Positions 1-5,828 are shown, numbered from the stretch's first letter. The stretch is 6,744 bases of DNA from Propionibacteriaceae bacterium (GCA_009787035.1 WRGV01000009.1:6666-13409), one strand, 5' to 3'. Notes: generated by a model from the sequence alone, not told the origin. Numbers and translations: made by a program.

Positions 1-74
1 TGCCCGGCGGCCACCAGTTCGACCGCGGTGTGAGTGCCGATGTAGCCGGCCCCGCCGGCGAGTAGGACGCGCAT
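1..74 (-). CDS. galE: UDP-glucose 4-epimerase, N-terminal fragment (cut by window edge)
   Basis: Read on the minus strand from ATG at 74-72, the first 24 codons give MRVLLAGGAGYIGTHTAVEL followed by VAAG; the rest lies outside the window. The Rossmann motif GGAGYIGTH with TAVEL after it is the classic N-terminus of GalE, an extended SDR that interconverts UDP-glucose and UDP-galactose with bound NAD+ in the cytoplasm. There is no Shine-Dalgarno sequence before the ATG. Instead TAGACT lies 7 nt upstream, so the mRNA is probably leaderless. The gene is divergent from the glycan cluster and could supply it with UDP-galactose. With only 24 residues visible, another UDP-sugar 4-epimerase (for example a UDP-GlcNAc or UDP-glucuronate epimerase) cannot be excluded, but THTAVEL fits GalE best. 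Confidence 0.85.
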   Translation of the reverse strand, partial: MRVLLAGGAGYIGTHTAVELVAAG

Positions 75-81
75 GTCAGCC

Positions 82-87
82 AGTCTA
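82..87 (-). promoter_or_regulatory. Candidate leaderless promoter -10 hexamer (TAGACT) for galE
   Basis: The minus strand reads TAGACT, then GGCTGAC (7 nt), then the galE ATG. TANNNT placed 6-7 nt before the start codon is the typical layout of an actinobacterial leaderless promoter. No SD sequence is present, which agrees. I see no good -35 hexamer. The same hexamer occurs on the plus strand at 200-205. Confidence 0.5.
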
Positions 88-109
88 GAGGATCGGGGCA
101 GGCCCGCAT

Positions 110-123
110 CGATCGGTGGCGGC
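110..123 (+). repeat. 14-bp direct repeat, copy 1 (CGATCGGTGGCGGC)
   Basis: Identical to copy 2 at 152-165. The offset is 42 bp, about four helical turns, so a protein dimer pair would bind the same DNA face. It lies between the two divergent promoters, which suggests an operator. The regulator is unknown. Confidence 0.55.
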
Positions 124-151
124 GTGCGGCATGCGCGCGGAGATGGGCGCG

Positions 152-165
152 CGATCGGTGGCGGC
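152..165 (+). repeat. 14-bp direct repeat, copy 2 (CGATCGGTGGCGGC)
   Basis: An exact copy of 110-123. Its 3' end is 34 bp before the candidate -10 at 200-205. A truncated third match, ATCGGTG, occurs at 177-183, where a -35 element would lie for that promoter. Confidence 0.55.
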
Positions 166-199
166 AGACCCGGTCAATCGGTGTGAGGCGGGCGGCGGG

Positions 200-205
200 T
201 AGACT
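200..205 (+). promoter_or_regulatory. Candidate -10 hexamer (TAGACT) for the rightward operon
   Basis: TAGACT fits TANNNT and equals the galE -10 hexamer on the other strand. Transcription would start near 212. With a 17-bp spacer the -35 position is 177-182 (ATCGGT), a poor match to TTGACA, so activity may depend on an activator. This is inferred from sequence only. Confidence 0.35.
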
Positions 206-226
206 CGCTGGAAGTGACGATGAGAT

Positions 227-243
227 GATCACGGCACGTGATC
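227..243. repeat. Inverted repeat GATCACG-GCA-CGTGATC in the operon leader
   Basis: Two perfect 7-bp arms flank a 3-nt centre. It lies about 15-31 nt downstream of the predicted transcription start, a typical place for a repressor operator. As RNA it could also fold into a short hairpin. No T-tract follows, so it is not a terminator. Confidence 0.45.
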
Positions 244-257
244 TGACAAGGTCAACA

Positions 258-273
258 GCCGCCTGGGTGCGGC
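258..273 (+). repeat. Small GC hairpin in the leader (GCCGC/GCGGC, 6-nt loop)
   Basis: A perfect 5-bp stem with loop CTGGGT. It lies between the inverted repeat at 227-243 and the palindrome at 297-308. A stem this short is weak evidence alone in GC-rich DNA. Confidence 0.25.
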
Positions 274-296
274 AGCGAGTGGCTTTCCGGCGAGCG

Positions 297-308
297 TTCG
301 CGCGCGAA
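297..308. repeat. Perfect 12-bp palindrome TTCGCGCGCGAA in the leader
   Basis: The sequence is its own reverse complement. It lies 26 bp before the SD sequence of the flippase gene. It could be an operator half-site pair or an RNA stem. One or two such palindromes are expected by chance in a window this GC-rich. Confidence 0.3.
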
Positions 309-333
309 GGCGAGACGCACAATGCGGCGACGC

Positions 334-342
334 AGAAAGGGA
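334..342 (+). promoter_or_regulatory. Shine-Dalgarno (AGAAAGGGA) that decides the flippase start
   Basis: AGAAAGGGA ends 9 nt before ATG 352 and matches the 16S 3' end well. The earlier in-frame ATG at 322 has only a weak GAAGG 11 nt upstream. The ten codons between them include AGA, CGA and GGA, unlike the G/C-ending codons of the gene, which favours 352. Confidence 0.55.
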
Positions 343-351
343 CGGGGACGG

Positions 352-1671
352 ATGACGGTCTCGGCAGCCATCTTTGGCTCCCGGCACGTGGCCCGCGATG
401 GCGTCATCTGGAACTCCGCGGCCAGCCTGATCTTCGCACTGCAGTCGTACGTGCTGGTGTGGGTCGCCTCGATCACGCTGGGCACCGACCAGGCCGGGAT
501 CATGAGCCTGGCCACGGCGCAGGCGTACCTGTTCTGGACGATCGGCGGCTACAGCATGCGCCGGTTCCAGGTTTCGGACGTCGCGCGCAGGTTCTCCTTC
601 GTCGAGTACATCTGGTCGCGGGCCGGCACGGTCGCGGCGATGGTGATCGTGTGCGCGGTGTTCCTGGTGGTCGATCGCCACAGCGGCAATCTGACCGTGG
701 TCGCGCTGGTGACGCTGTTGCGGGTCGTGGACGTCTGCGAGGACGTGGTCTACGGCGAACTGCAGCAGCAGGGCCATCTGCACGCGGCCGGACGCGTGTC
801 GGCCGTCCGGTCGGCCGTGGTCATGGTGGTCTACGGCGTGCTGCTGTTCGTGACGCACGATCTGGTCGTGTCGCTGGTGGTGTCGATCTGCGTGAGTGCC
901 GCGGTGTTGACGCTGGCCGTCACGCTGGTGCGCCCCGCGCTGAGCCTGGGGGGCGACCGCGCCTGTCGGCCGCGCGAGGTGGGCAAGCTGCTGGCGCAGT
1001 GCTTCCCGCTGTTCGCCGCCGGCCTGCTGGCGATGTATCTGGCGAACGCGCCGAAGTACGCCATCGAGGCGGCATTGGCCGATCCGAACCGCATGCAGGG
1101 CCTGTTCGCGTATCTGGTCATGCCGGTGTTCATCATCAACGTGGTCAGTGGCTTCATCTACAACCCGATGGTCGCGACGATGGCGCATCACTGGCGCGAT
1201 CGCGCGTTGGGCGCGTTGGGCCGACTGGTCGGACGCGTCGCGGGCACCATCGTGGGCTTGACGATCGTGGCCACCGTGGTGGGCTACTTCATCGGGCCTC
1301 CCGTGCTGTCGTTCGTGTTCCACGAGCGTCTCGACCAGTATGCGTGGCAGTTTGCGGTGCTCATGATCGGCGGCGGCATGTCGGCACTGGCCGGATTCGC
1401 GACATCGGTGCTGACGGTGCAGCGGCAGCAAGTGTGGGTCTTTGTGTTCAGCGCCGCCGTGTCGCTGGCGTGCCTGATCTGCGCCACGCCCATGGTGGCG
1501 CACTGGAGCCTGAACGGTGCGTGCGTGCTGTCGACGCTGATTGCGACGGCGCAGGCGGTGATGTTCACGATCGTGGTGGCTGTGTCGTTCGCGCGCGCTC
1601 GGGGCCGTGGAACGGATCGGTATTCACCGGTAAAACCCCAACCGAGGAAGGCTGAACCATGTGCACAGTGA
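352..1671 (+). CDS. Wzx/MviN-type polysaccharide flippase (lipopolysaccharide biosynthesis protein)
   Basis: This 439-residue protein is an integral membrane protein with about 12 hydrophobic stretches, for example residues 22-42, 92-108, 153-168, 171-192, 218-231, 252-268, 298-315, 333-350, 361-378 and 395-412. Charged loops separate them. Its length, helix count and the conserved ANAPKYAIEA segment after mid-protein (231-240) fit the MOP-superfamily Wzx-like flippases that carry undecaprenyl-linked repeat units across the plasma membrane. It ends in a basic cytoplasmic tail (after about 413). The start at 352 is preferred on SD and codon use; ATG 322 would add ten mostly basic residues. Its last 13 bases overlap the next gene, so translation of the two is probably coupled. 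It is the first gene of the rightward operon. Substrate cannot be read from the sequence. The family call is strong; the export direction is family knowledge. Confidence 0.85.
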   Translation: MTVSAAIFGSRHVARDGVIWNSAASLIFALQSYVLVWVASITLGTDQAGIMSLATAQAYLFWTIGGYSMRRFQVSDVARRFSFVEYIWSRAGTVAAMVIVCAVFLVVDRHSGNLTVVALVTLLRVVDVCEDVVYGELQQQGHLHAAGRVSAVRSAVVMVVYGVLLFVTHDLVVSLVVSICVSAAVLTLAVTLVRPALSLGGDRACRPREVGKLLAQCFPLFAAGLLAMYLANAPKYAIEAALADPNRMQGLFAYLVMPVFIINVVSGFIYNPMVATMAHHWRDRALGALGRLVGRVAGTIVGLTIVATVVGYFIGPPVLSFVFHERLDQYAWQFAVLMIGGGMSALAGFATSVLTVQRQQVWVFVFSAAVSLACLICATPMVAHWSLNGACVLSTLIATAQAVMFTIVVAVSFARARGRGTDRYSPVKPQPRKAEPCAQ

Positions 1672-2600
1672 ACATCCTGTTGGCTACGTACAACGGTGAG
1701 AGTTATCTGGCCGAACAGGTGGCAAGCATCCAGCGGCAGACGCACACCGACTGGCGGCTGCTGATCCGCGACGACGGCAGCACCGATGGCACCGTCGAGC
1801 TCGTGCGCGGCCTGGCGGCGGACGATCCCCGCATCCAGATGGTCGACGCGGGCGCGGCGACGCATGTCGGCCCCCATCGCGGCTTCTACGAGCTGGTGCA
1901 GGCCGCTCCGGCTGACTTCTACGTGTTCTCCGACCAGGACGACGTGTGGCGCGCCGACAAGCTGGAGGTGCTGTTGGGGGCCGCGAAGTCGTGCGATCCC
2001 GCGACGCCGACGATGTGGTACAGCGACGTGGCGGTGGTGGGAGCCGATCTGACGCTGCTGAAGCCCCGCTTGCTCAACGGCGACGGGCATTATCGGGCGA
2101 TGACGCTGTGCCGCAGCTTCGTCGGCAACTCGGTGGGGGGCATGAGCAGCATGATCAACGCCGCATTGGCGGCGCGTTGGCGCTATGCCGATGTCGGCAT
2201 GCATGACTCGTACCTGGCCATGCTCGCGCTGGTGCTGGGGCGGTTGGTGTACGTGGATGAGCCGCTCGTGCAGTACCGCCAGCACGGGGGCAACGCGATC
2301 GGCGTGGCGCGCACGGACGGCGCGATCGACGCGGTCGGCCAGTTCTGGGACTTGGTCGAGGCGTCCTGGGCGCGCGTGGCGAGCGTGCTGGCAGGCTATT
2401 CGGACGCGATTGGCGCCCGGCAGCAGGCCCAGATGCGCGACTTTCTCGTGCTGAGCCACGGCAACCCGCTGCGTCGGCTGGCCGTCGTTGCGCGGAACCG
2501 GTACCGCCGGGCCACCGCGACGCAGACCTGGATCGCGCGCGTCCTGCTGGTCACCGGCGCCGGTCGCCGCGCAGCCCGGACCCGCCGACGGGCGCGGTGA
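1659..2600 (+). CDS. Glycosyltransferase family 2, rhamnosyltransferase-like (DQDDVW type)
   Basis: The 313-residue protein begins with the GT-A opening VNILLATYNGESYLAEQV (4-21). It carries RDDGSTDGT (37-45) for nucleotide-sugar binding, the metal-binding segment FSDQDDVW (90-97), the acceptor-site region VGNSVGGMSSM (155-165), MHDSYL (181-186) with the likely catalytic Asp 183, and YRQHGGNAIG (206-215). This pattern is typical of cytoplasmic GT2 enzymes that add rhamnose or another hexose to lipid-linked repeat units in polysaccharide clusters. The C-terminus (about 275-313) is very basic, suggesting contact with the membrane surface. GAGGAAGG at 1644-1651 lies 7 nt before the ATG, a strong SD inside the end of the flippase gene, which this gene overlaps by 13 bases. 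Donor and acceptor sugars are unknown; "rhamnosyl" is only the usual database name. Confidence 0.88.
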   Translation: MCTVNILLATYNGESYLAEQVASIQRQTHTDWRLLIRDDGSTDGTVELVRGLAADDPRIQMVDAGAATHVGPHRGFYELVQAAPADFYVFSDQDDVWRADKLEVLLGAAKSCDPATPTMWYSDVAVVGADLTLLKPRLLNGDGHYRAMTLCRSFVGNSVGGMSSMINAALAARWRYADVGMHDSYLAMLALVLGRLVYVDEPLVQYRQHGGNAIGVARTDGAIDAVGQFWDLVEASWARVASVLAGYSDAIGARQQAQMRDFLVLSHGNPLRRLAVVARNRYRRATATQTWIARVLLVTGAGRRAARTRRRAR

Positions 2601-2671
2601 GCGCGCGTGCAGGTAGGGACGGACGTGGGGTGAGCCTGGCCAGCCTGCGGCGTGTCCATTGACGCATGCGG

Positions 2672-2677
2672 TATCGT
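2672..2677 (+). promoter_or_regulatory. Candidate leaderless promoter -10 (TATCGT) before the DPM1-like gene
   Basis: TATCGT fits TANNNT and lies 6 nt before GTG 2684. Neither possible start (ATG 2666 or GTG 2684) has an SD sequence, and an in-frame TGA at 2660-2662 rules out an earlier start. A TTGACG at 2659-2664 is too close to serve as its -35. The 65-83 nt gap after the previous gene leaves room for an internal promoter. Confidence 0.4.
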
Positions 2678-2683
2678 GACACG

Positions 2684-3370
2684 GTGCCTATCGCCGACAC
2701 CGCCATCATTGTGCCTGCCCATAACGAGGCGGCCGTGATCGAGGCGACCATCCGCGAGGTGCGCGAGGTGTTCGCGCACGTGATCTGCGTCGACGACGGA
2801 TCGAGCGACGACACGTCAACGCAGGCCCGGCAAGGCGGTGCGCGGGTGTTGCGGCATCCGGTCAACCTGGGGCAGGGGGCGGCGCTGCAGACTGGCATCG
2901 AGTACGCGCTGACACTGCCGGTCGAGTACTTCTGCTCGTTCGACGCCGACGGCCAGCACCGCGTGGAGGACGTCGTGGCGATGCGCCAGCGCATGGTGGA
3001 CGATCCGGTGGACATCGTGCTGGGCTCGCGCTTCCTCGGTCACGACCCCAAGGACATGCCGCTGGGCAAGCGCCTGCTGCTGCGCGGGGCCGTCCGCTTC
3101 GCCAATGCGACATCGGGGGTCAAGCTCACCGACGCCCACAACGGGCTGCGCCTGTTCAACAGGCATGTGGCGCAGACGATCGACCTGCAAGAGCCGGGCT
3201 ATCAGCACGCGTCCGAGTTCGTGGCTCGCATCCATGAGCTGGGCTACGCCGTGGCCGAGATGCCGGTGACCATCCGGTACACCGAGTATTCGTTGCAGAA
3301 GGGGCAGTCGATGATGAACGCCGTCAACATTGCGGCTGACACGCTCGTATCGAAGGCGGTGCACCGATGA
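2684..3370 (+). CDS. GT2 polyprenyl-phosphate glycosyltransferase, DPM1/DPG-synthase-like
   Basis: The 228-residue protein has a complete GT-A core: TAIIVPAHNEAAVI (6-19), VDDGSSDDT (36-44), HPVNLGQGAALQTG (58-71), the metal-binding FDADGQH (86-92), VLGSRF (112-117) and DAHNGLRLFNR (150-160). This is the dolichol-phosphate-mannose/glucose synthase-like pattern. Such enzymes usually move a sugar from a nucleotide donor to undecaprenyl phosphate on the inner membrane face. It stops just after the catalytic core with no transmembrane helices, so it needs a partner for membrane attachment. The next gene, DUF2304, overlaps it by ATGA and is the obvious candidate. GTG 2684 was chosen because TATCGT lies 6 nt upstream in leaderless layout; ATG 2666 would add six residues and also lacks an SD. 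The sugar is unknown; direct transfer to a glycan acceptor is an alternative. Confidence 0.9.
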   Translation: MPIADTAIIVPAHNEAAVIEATIREVREVFAHVICVDDGSSDDTSTQARQGGARVLRHPVNLGQGAALQTGIEYALTLPVEYFCSFDADGQHRVEDVVAMRQRMVDDPVDIVLGSRFLGHDPKDMPLGKRLLLRGAVRFANATSGVKLTDAHNGLRLFNRHVAQTIDLQEPGYQHASEFVARIHELGYAVAEMPVTIRYTEYSLQKGQSMMNAVNIAADTLVSKAVHR

Positions 3371-3741
3371 ACCCCACCTTGGTGATCCAGATCCTGCTGG
3401 TTGCGGCCATCGTGGTGGCCATGGTGCGGCTGATCACGCATACGTCGGTGCGGACGCGCGCGTGGGCCAAGATCCTGGGGCTGTTGTTCACGGTGTTCGC
3501 GGTGCTCGTGGTCATCTTTCCCGATTGGACGGGCAAGATCGCGCATCTGGTCGGCGTCGGCCGTGGCACTGACCTGTTGCTGTACTGTCTGGTCATCGTC
3601 GTCTTGACGTCGATGATCAACACGAGCCTGCTTCGGCAAAGCGAGCAGCGCCGGTTCGCCAAGGTGGTGCGCCAGCAGGTGCTGTTCCAAGCGCGCATGG
3701 AGGATATGCTCAGCCGAGAAGACGACGGCACACAGGTTTGA
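3367..3741 (+). CDS. DUF2304 small membrane protein, likely partner of the preceding GT2
   Basis: This 124-residue protein has three hydrophobic segments (about 4-23, 35-51, 68-85) and then a charged, helix-prone C-terminal tail (about 88-118, rich in R, Q, E and K) that is probably cytoplasmic and may form a coiled coil. The RGTDLLLY segment (66-73) at the start of the third helix is a hallmark of DUF2304. The family has no established function that I know of, but it often sits next to DPM1-like GT2 genes in cell-surface glycan clusters. Here the start codon overlaps the GT2 stop (ATGA, 3367-3370), so the two are probably translated together. GAAGG at 3352-3356 may serve as the SD. By analogy with human DPM3, which anchors soluble DPM1 through a C-terminal coiled coil, I infer a membrane-anchor or activator role. 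That role is a hypothesis; the family call is firm. Confidence 0.85.
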   Translation: MNPTLVIQILLVAAIVVAMVRLITHTSVRTRAWAKILGLLFTVFAVLVVIFPDWTGKIAHLVGVGRGTDLLLYCLVIVVLTSMINTSLLRQSEQRRFAKVVRQQVLFQARMEDMLSREDDGTQV

Positions 3742-3742
3742 C

Positions 3743-3760
3743 GGTCAGGATTGACCAATC
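3743..3760. repeat. Overlapping inverted repeats between the DUF2304 and licD-like genes
   Basis: GGTCA-GGAT-TGACC (3743-3756) and GATTG-AC-CAATC (3749-3760) overlap in the 52-nt gap, and the region starts 2 nt after the DUF2304 stop. They are alternative short stems or an operator-like site. No T-tract follows. Evidence is weak. Confidence 0.25.
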
Positions 3761-3793
3761 AGCTGGCTGCGGGGCGAAGGGGGAGCGGGCCGC

Positions 3794-4621
3794 ATGGGCG
3801 ATGATGTGGACGTTGACGATATTCAACGATGGCTGCTGAAGATACTCGAAGACGTCAAGGCGGTGTGCGACCGGCACGACATTCGGTTCTGCCTGGCCTG
3901 GGGCAGCCTGCTGGGGGCGATCCGCCATCACGGGTTCATCCCGTGGGACGATGACATTGACATCATGATGACGCGCGCCGATTATGAGCGCTTCTTCGCC
4001 GTTCGCGACGAATTGGGGCCGGATTACATGATTCAGGATTGGCGCACCGAGCCGGAGTATTGGAACTTCCATCCGAAGGTGCGGTTGCTGTCTCCCAAGC
4101 CGTACACCGAAGAGATGATCGCCGACGTGACGACGCGCAACGGCATGTTCCTGGACATTTTCCTGCTGGATGAGGTGCCGGCGCCGACGTCGCTGTCGCA
4201 GTTCGCGATCTCGGCGCTGCTGGCGGGCGCGCGAGTGGTGCTGTCGGCGAAGCAGTACGGCCACAACGACCCGCATGCGATCGTGCGCGCGCTGAGCTAC
4301 GGAGCTCGCCTCGTGCGCAAGTCGACGCTGGCGAAGGTGATGTTGTGGGGGGCGACGCGGTGGGACGGCGCGGGATGCCGGTGGATGGTCTGCTACGGCG
4401 GCGATCTGCGTCACCGTCGGCGCGCGGTGCCGGCGGCGACCTATCGCGATCTGATCCAGGTGCCGTTCGAGCATACGCAGATGCCGGTGCCGCGGGAGTA
4501 CGACCGCCTGCTGCGCAGCCGCTACGGCAACTATCTGCAGCTGCCGCCTGTCGCGCAGCGCGTCCACACGCACACGTTCGTGCCCAATCTGGATCAGCCG
4601 GGCCAGCCCGACGCGAGCTGA
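3794..4621 (+). CDS. LicD family phosphotransferase
   Basis: The 275-residue protein matches the LicD family over its whole length. After an N-terminal helix it has LAWGSLLGAIRHHGF (34-48), then IPWDDDIDIMM (49-59), whose Gly-Ser and acidic cluster form the nucleotidyltransferase-fold metal site. NGMFLDIFLLD (116-126) and a C-terminal VPREYDRLLRSRYGNY (232-247) followed by LQLPP are also LicD-typical. LicD proteins transfer phosphocholine from CDP-choline in pneumococcus; the related fukutin and FKRP transfer ribitol phosphate from CDP-ribitol. They decorate glycans with phosphodiester-linked groups. With an IspD/TarI-like gene nearby and no choline kinase or uptake gene in view, a CDP-polyol or CDP-glycerol donor seems likelier than choline here. 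A purine-rich SD (GAAGGGGGAG, 3776-3785) lies 8 nt before the ATG. There is no signal peptide or clear transmembrane helix, although 131-150 is hydrophobic. Family is certain; donor is inferred. Confidence 0.92.
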   Translation: MGDDVDVDDIQRWLLKILEDVKAVCDRHDIRFCLAWGSLLGAIRHHGFIPWDDDIDIMMTRADYERFFAVRDELGPDYMIQDWRTEPEYWNFHPKVRLLSPKPYTEEMIADVTTRNGMFLDIFLLDEVPAPTSLSQFAISALLAGARVVLSAKQYGHNDPHAIVRALSYGARLVRKSTLAKVMLWGATRWDGAGCRWMVCYGGDLRHRRRAVPAATYRDLIQVPFEHTQMPVPREYDRLLRSRYGNYLQLPPVAQRVHTHTFVPNLDQPGQPDAS

Positions 4622-4628
4622 GCCTGCG

Positions 4629-4640
4629 GACGGCGCCGTC
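4629..4640. repeat. Perfect 12-bp palindrome GACGGCGCCGTC abutting the GT4 start
   Basis: The palindrome fills the 12 bases directly before ATG 4641, exactly where an SD would be, and no SD is visible. It could lower translation initiation by folding or be a protein site, or it may be chance in GC-rich DNA. Confidence 0.3.
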
Positions 4641-5798
4641 ATGAGGGTTCTCATCTTCTCCGCGCAGTACCTGCCCAGCGTGGGCGGCGTCCAGCGCTAC
4701 ACGCACAGCCTGGCGCGGCAGTTGGTGAGCGATGGGCATCAGGTGACCATCGTGGCTAGCCAGATGCCAGATACGCCGTGGCGCGAGGTGGACGAAGGCG
4801 TCGAGGTGCTGCGCGTGCCGTCCTGGCTTCCGGTGGGCGGACGGCTGCCGGTGCCGAAGCCGGGACGGCGGTTCCGGGCCGTCATGGGGCCCGTGTGGCG
4901 CCGCTCGTACGATGTCGCGTTGGTGAACACCCGGTTCTGGCCGCTGTCGGTGTGGGCGGTGTGGCAGTGTCGGCGCCACGGCATTCCCACGATCGTGCTG
5001 GAGCACGGCTCCGGATACCTGTCGCTGGGCGGATCCATGCTGGATCTGGCGGTGCACGCGTACGAGCGCGGCGCGCTGTGGCTGGTGGCGCGGGCGCGTC
5101 CGGTGTTCTATGCGGTGTCGGCGAGCGCATCCGGGTGGCTGCGCCGACTCGGCGTGACCGCGCGCGGGGTGCTGTGCAATGCGGTGGACGTGGCCACGGT
5201 GCGCGCGGCCGCAGCCGATGCGGGCATCGATCTTCGCGGTCGGCTCGGGTTGGCGGACGGACAGCTGGTGATCGCGTACGCGGGCCGGTTGATCCCTGAC
5301 AAGGGGCTGCGCGAGCTGGTGGAGGCGATGCCCGCGGTGCGGGCGGCGGTTCCGGACGCCGTGCTGGCGTTGGTCGGGGATGGCCCGCTGCGGCAGGAGG
5401 TCGAGGACGCAGCCGCAGCGCCGGACTCGGGGGTGTGCTGGCTGGGTGAGCTGTCGCATGACGACACGATGGCCGTGCTGGCTCAGTCCGACGTGGTGTG
5501 CCTGCCGTCGTACTCGGAGGGCTTCGCGACGGTGGTACTGGAGGCCGCTGCCCTGGGCACGCCGATCGTGAGCACGCGGGTGGGCGGTGCGGTGGATGTC
5601 ATCGTGGACGACGGCCACGGCCTGCTGATGGACGACCACGGGCCGGCGACCATCGCGGCCGCGCTGACGCGCGCGCTGTCGGACGCACGGTGGCGCGCGG
5701 AGGCGAGTCGGCACGCGTCCGAACGCGTCGGCATTGAGTTCACCTGGAAACGAACCGCTGAGCGGTTCCTGGCCGCGGCCCGCGCCCTGCGTCCCTGA
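4641..5798 (+). CDS. Glycosyltransferase family 4 (GT-B fold)
   Basis: The 385-residue protein has the two-domain GT-B layout. The N-terminal acceptor domain opens with MRVLIFSAQYLPSVGGVQRY (1-20), containing the GT4 glycine motif, and includes LEHGSG (120-125). The C-terminal donor domain begins near 205 with IAYAGRLIPDKGLRELVEAM (211-230), then LVGDGPL (244-250), and carries the E-x7-E nucleotide-sugar motif in SEGFATVVLEAAALGTPIV (292-310; Glu 293 and Glu 301). It is a retaining cytoplasmic or membrane-associated enzyme that would add one sugar of the repeat unit. The length is normal for GT4 and no part is missing. It follows the LicD gene by 19 nt, so cotranscription is likely, but its start lacks an SD; translation may depend on coupling. 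The linkage and sugar cannot be told from sequence. Confidence 0.9.
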   Translation: MRVLIFSAQYLPSVGGVQRYTHSLARQLVSDGHQVTIVASQMPDTPWREVDEGVEVLRVPSWLPVGGRLPVPKPGRRFRAVMGPVWRRSYDVALVNTRFWPLSVWAVWQCRRHGIPTIVLEHGSGYLSLGGSMLDLAVHAYERGALWLVARARPVFYAVSASASGWLRRLGVTARGVLCNAVDVATVRAAAADAGIDLRGRLGLADGQLVIAYAGRLIPDKGLRELVEAMPAVRAAVPDAVLALVGDGPLRQEVEDAAAAPDSGVCWLGELSHDDTMAVLAQSDVVCLPSYSEGFATVVLEAAALGTPIVSTRVGGAVDVIVDDGHGLLMDDHGPATIAAALTRALSDARWRAEASRHASERVGIEFTWKRTAERFLAAARALRP

Positions 5799-5828
5799 CG
5801 CGTGAACGGTCGCCGTCTGCGCCCCTGA

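Larger units (their letters stand above)
75..351. other. Divergent gene-free control region between galE and the glycan operon
   Basis: These 277 bases hold no convincing gene. They contain the galE -10 (82-87, minus), a 14-bp direct repeat (110-123 and 152-165), a shorter ATCGGTG copy at 177-183, a candidate rightward -10 (200-205), an inverted repeat (227-243), a small GC hairpin (258-273), a perfect palindrome (297-308) and the SD of the flippase (334-342). If transcription starts near 212, the operon has a leader of about 140 nt. Long open frames cross the region only because stop codons are rare in GC-rich DNA; they do not resemble proteins. Confidence 0.6.

Noticed and set aside
322..351. 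ATG 322 as the flippase start
   Set aside because: It has a weaker SD than ATG 352 and its first ten codons include AGA, CGA and GGA, unlike the gene body. It is not fully excluded.
183..1655. A 490-codon open frame on the plus strand covering the flippase gene in another frame
   Set aside because: Its product is rich in Arg, Gly, Ala and His with no domain or helix pattern, as expected for an out-of-frame reading of GC-rich coding DNA. The flippase frame has clear membrane segments.
2659..2664. TTGACG as a -35 element for the DPM1-like gene
   Set aside because: It is only 7 nt from TATCGT, far short of the 16-18 bp spacer; at 17 bp the sequence does not resemble a -10.
3738..3756. TTGACG and TTGACC as -35 elements for a promoter before the LicD gene
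   Set aside because: No TANNNT sequence occurs 16-18 bp downstream of either, and the LicD gene has a good SD within a 52-nt gap that fits operon transcription.
3963..5714. A 583-codon antisense open frame across the LicD and GT4 genes
   Set aside because: The product is low-complexity Arg/Pro/Ala/His with no motif, and both sense genes have complete family signatures. It is a GC-driven shadow, as are the antisense frames at 229-1503, 1284-2459 and 3710-4654.
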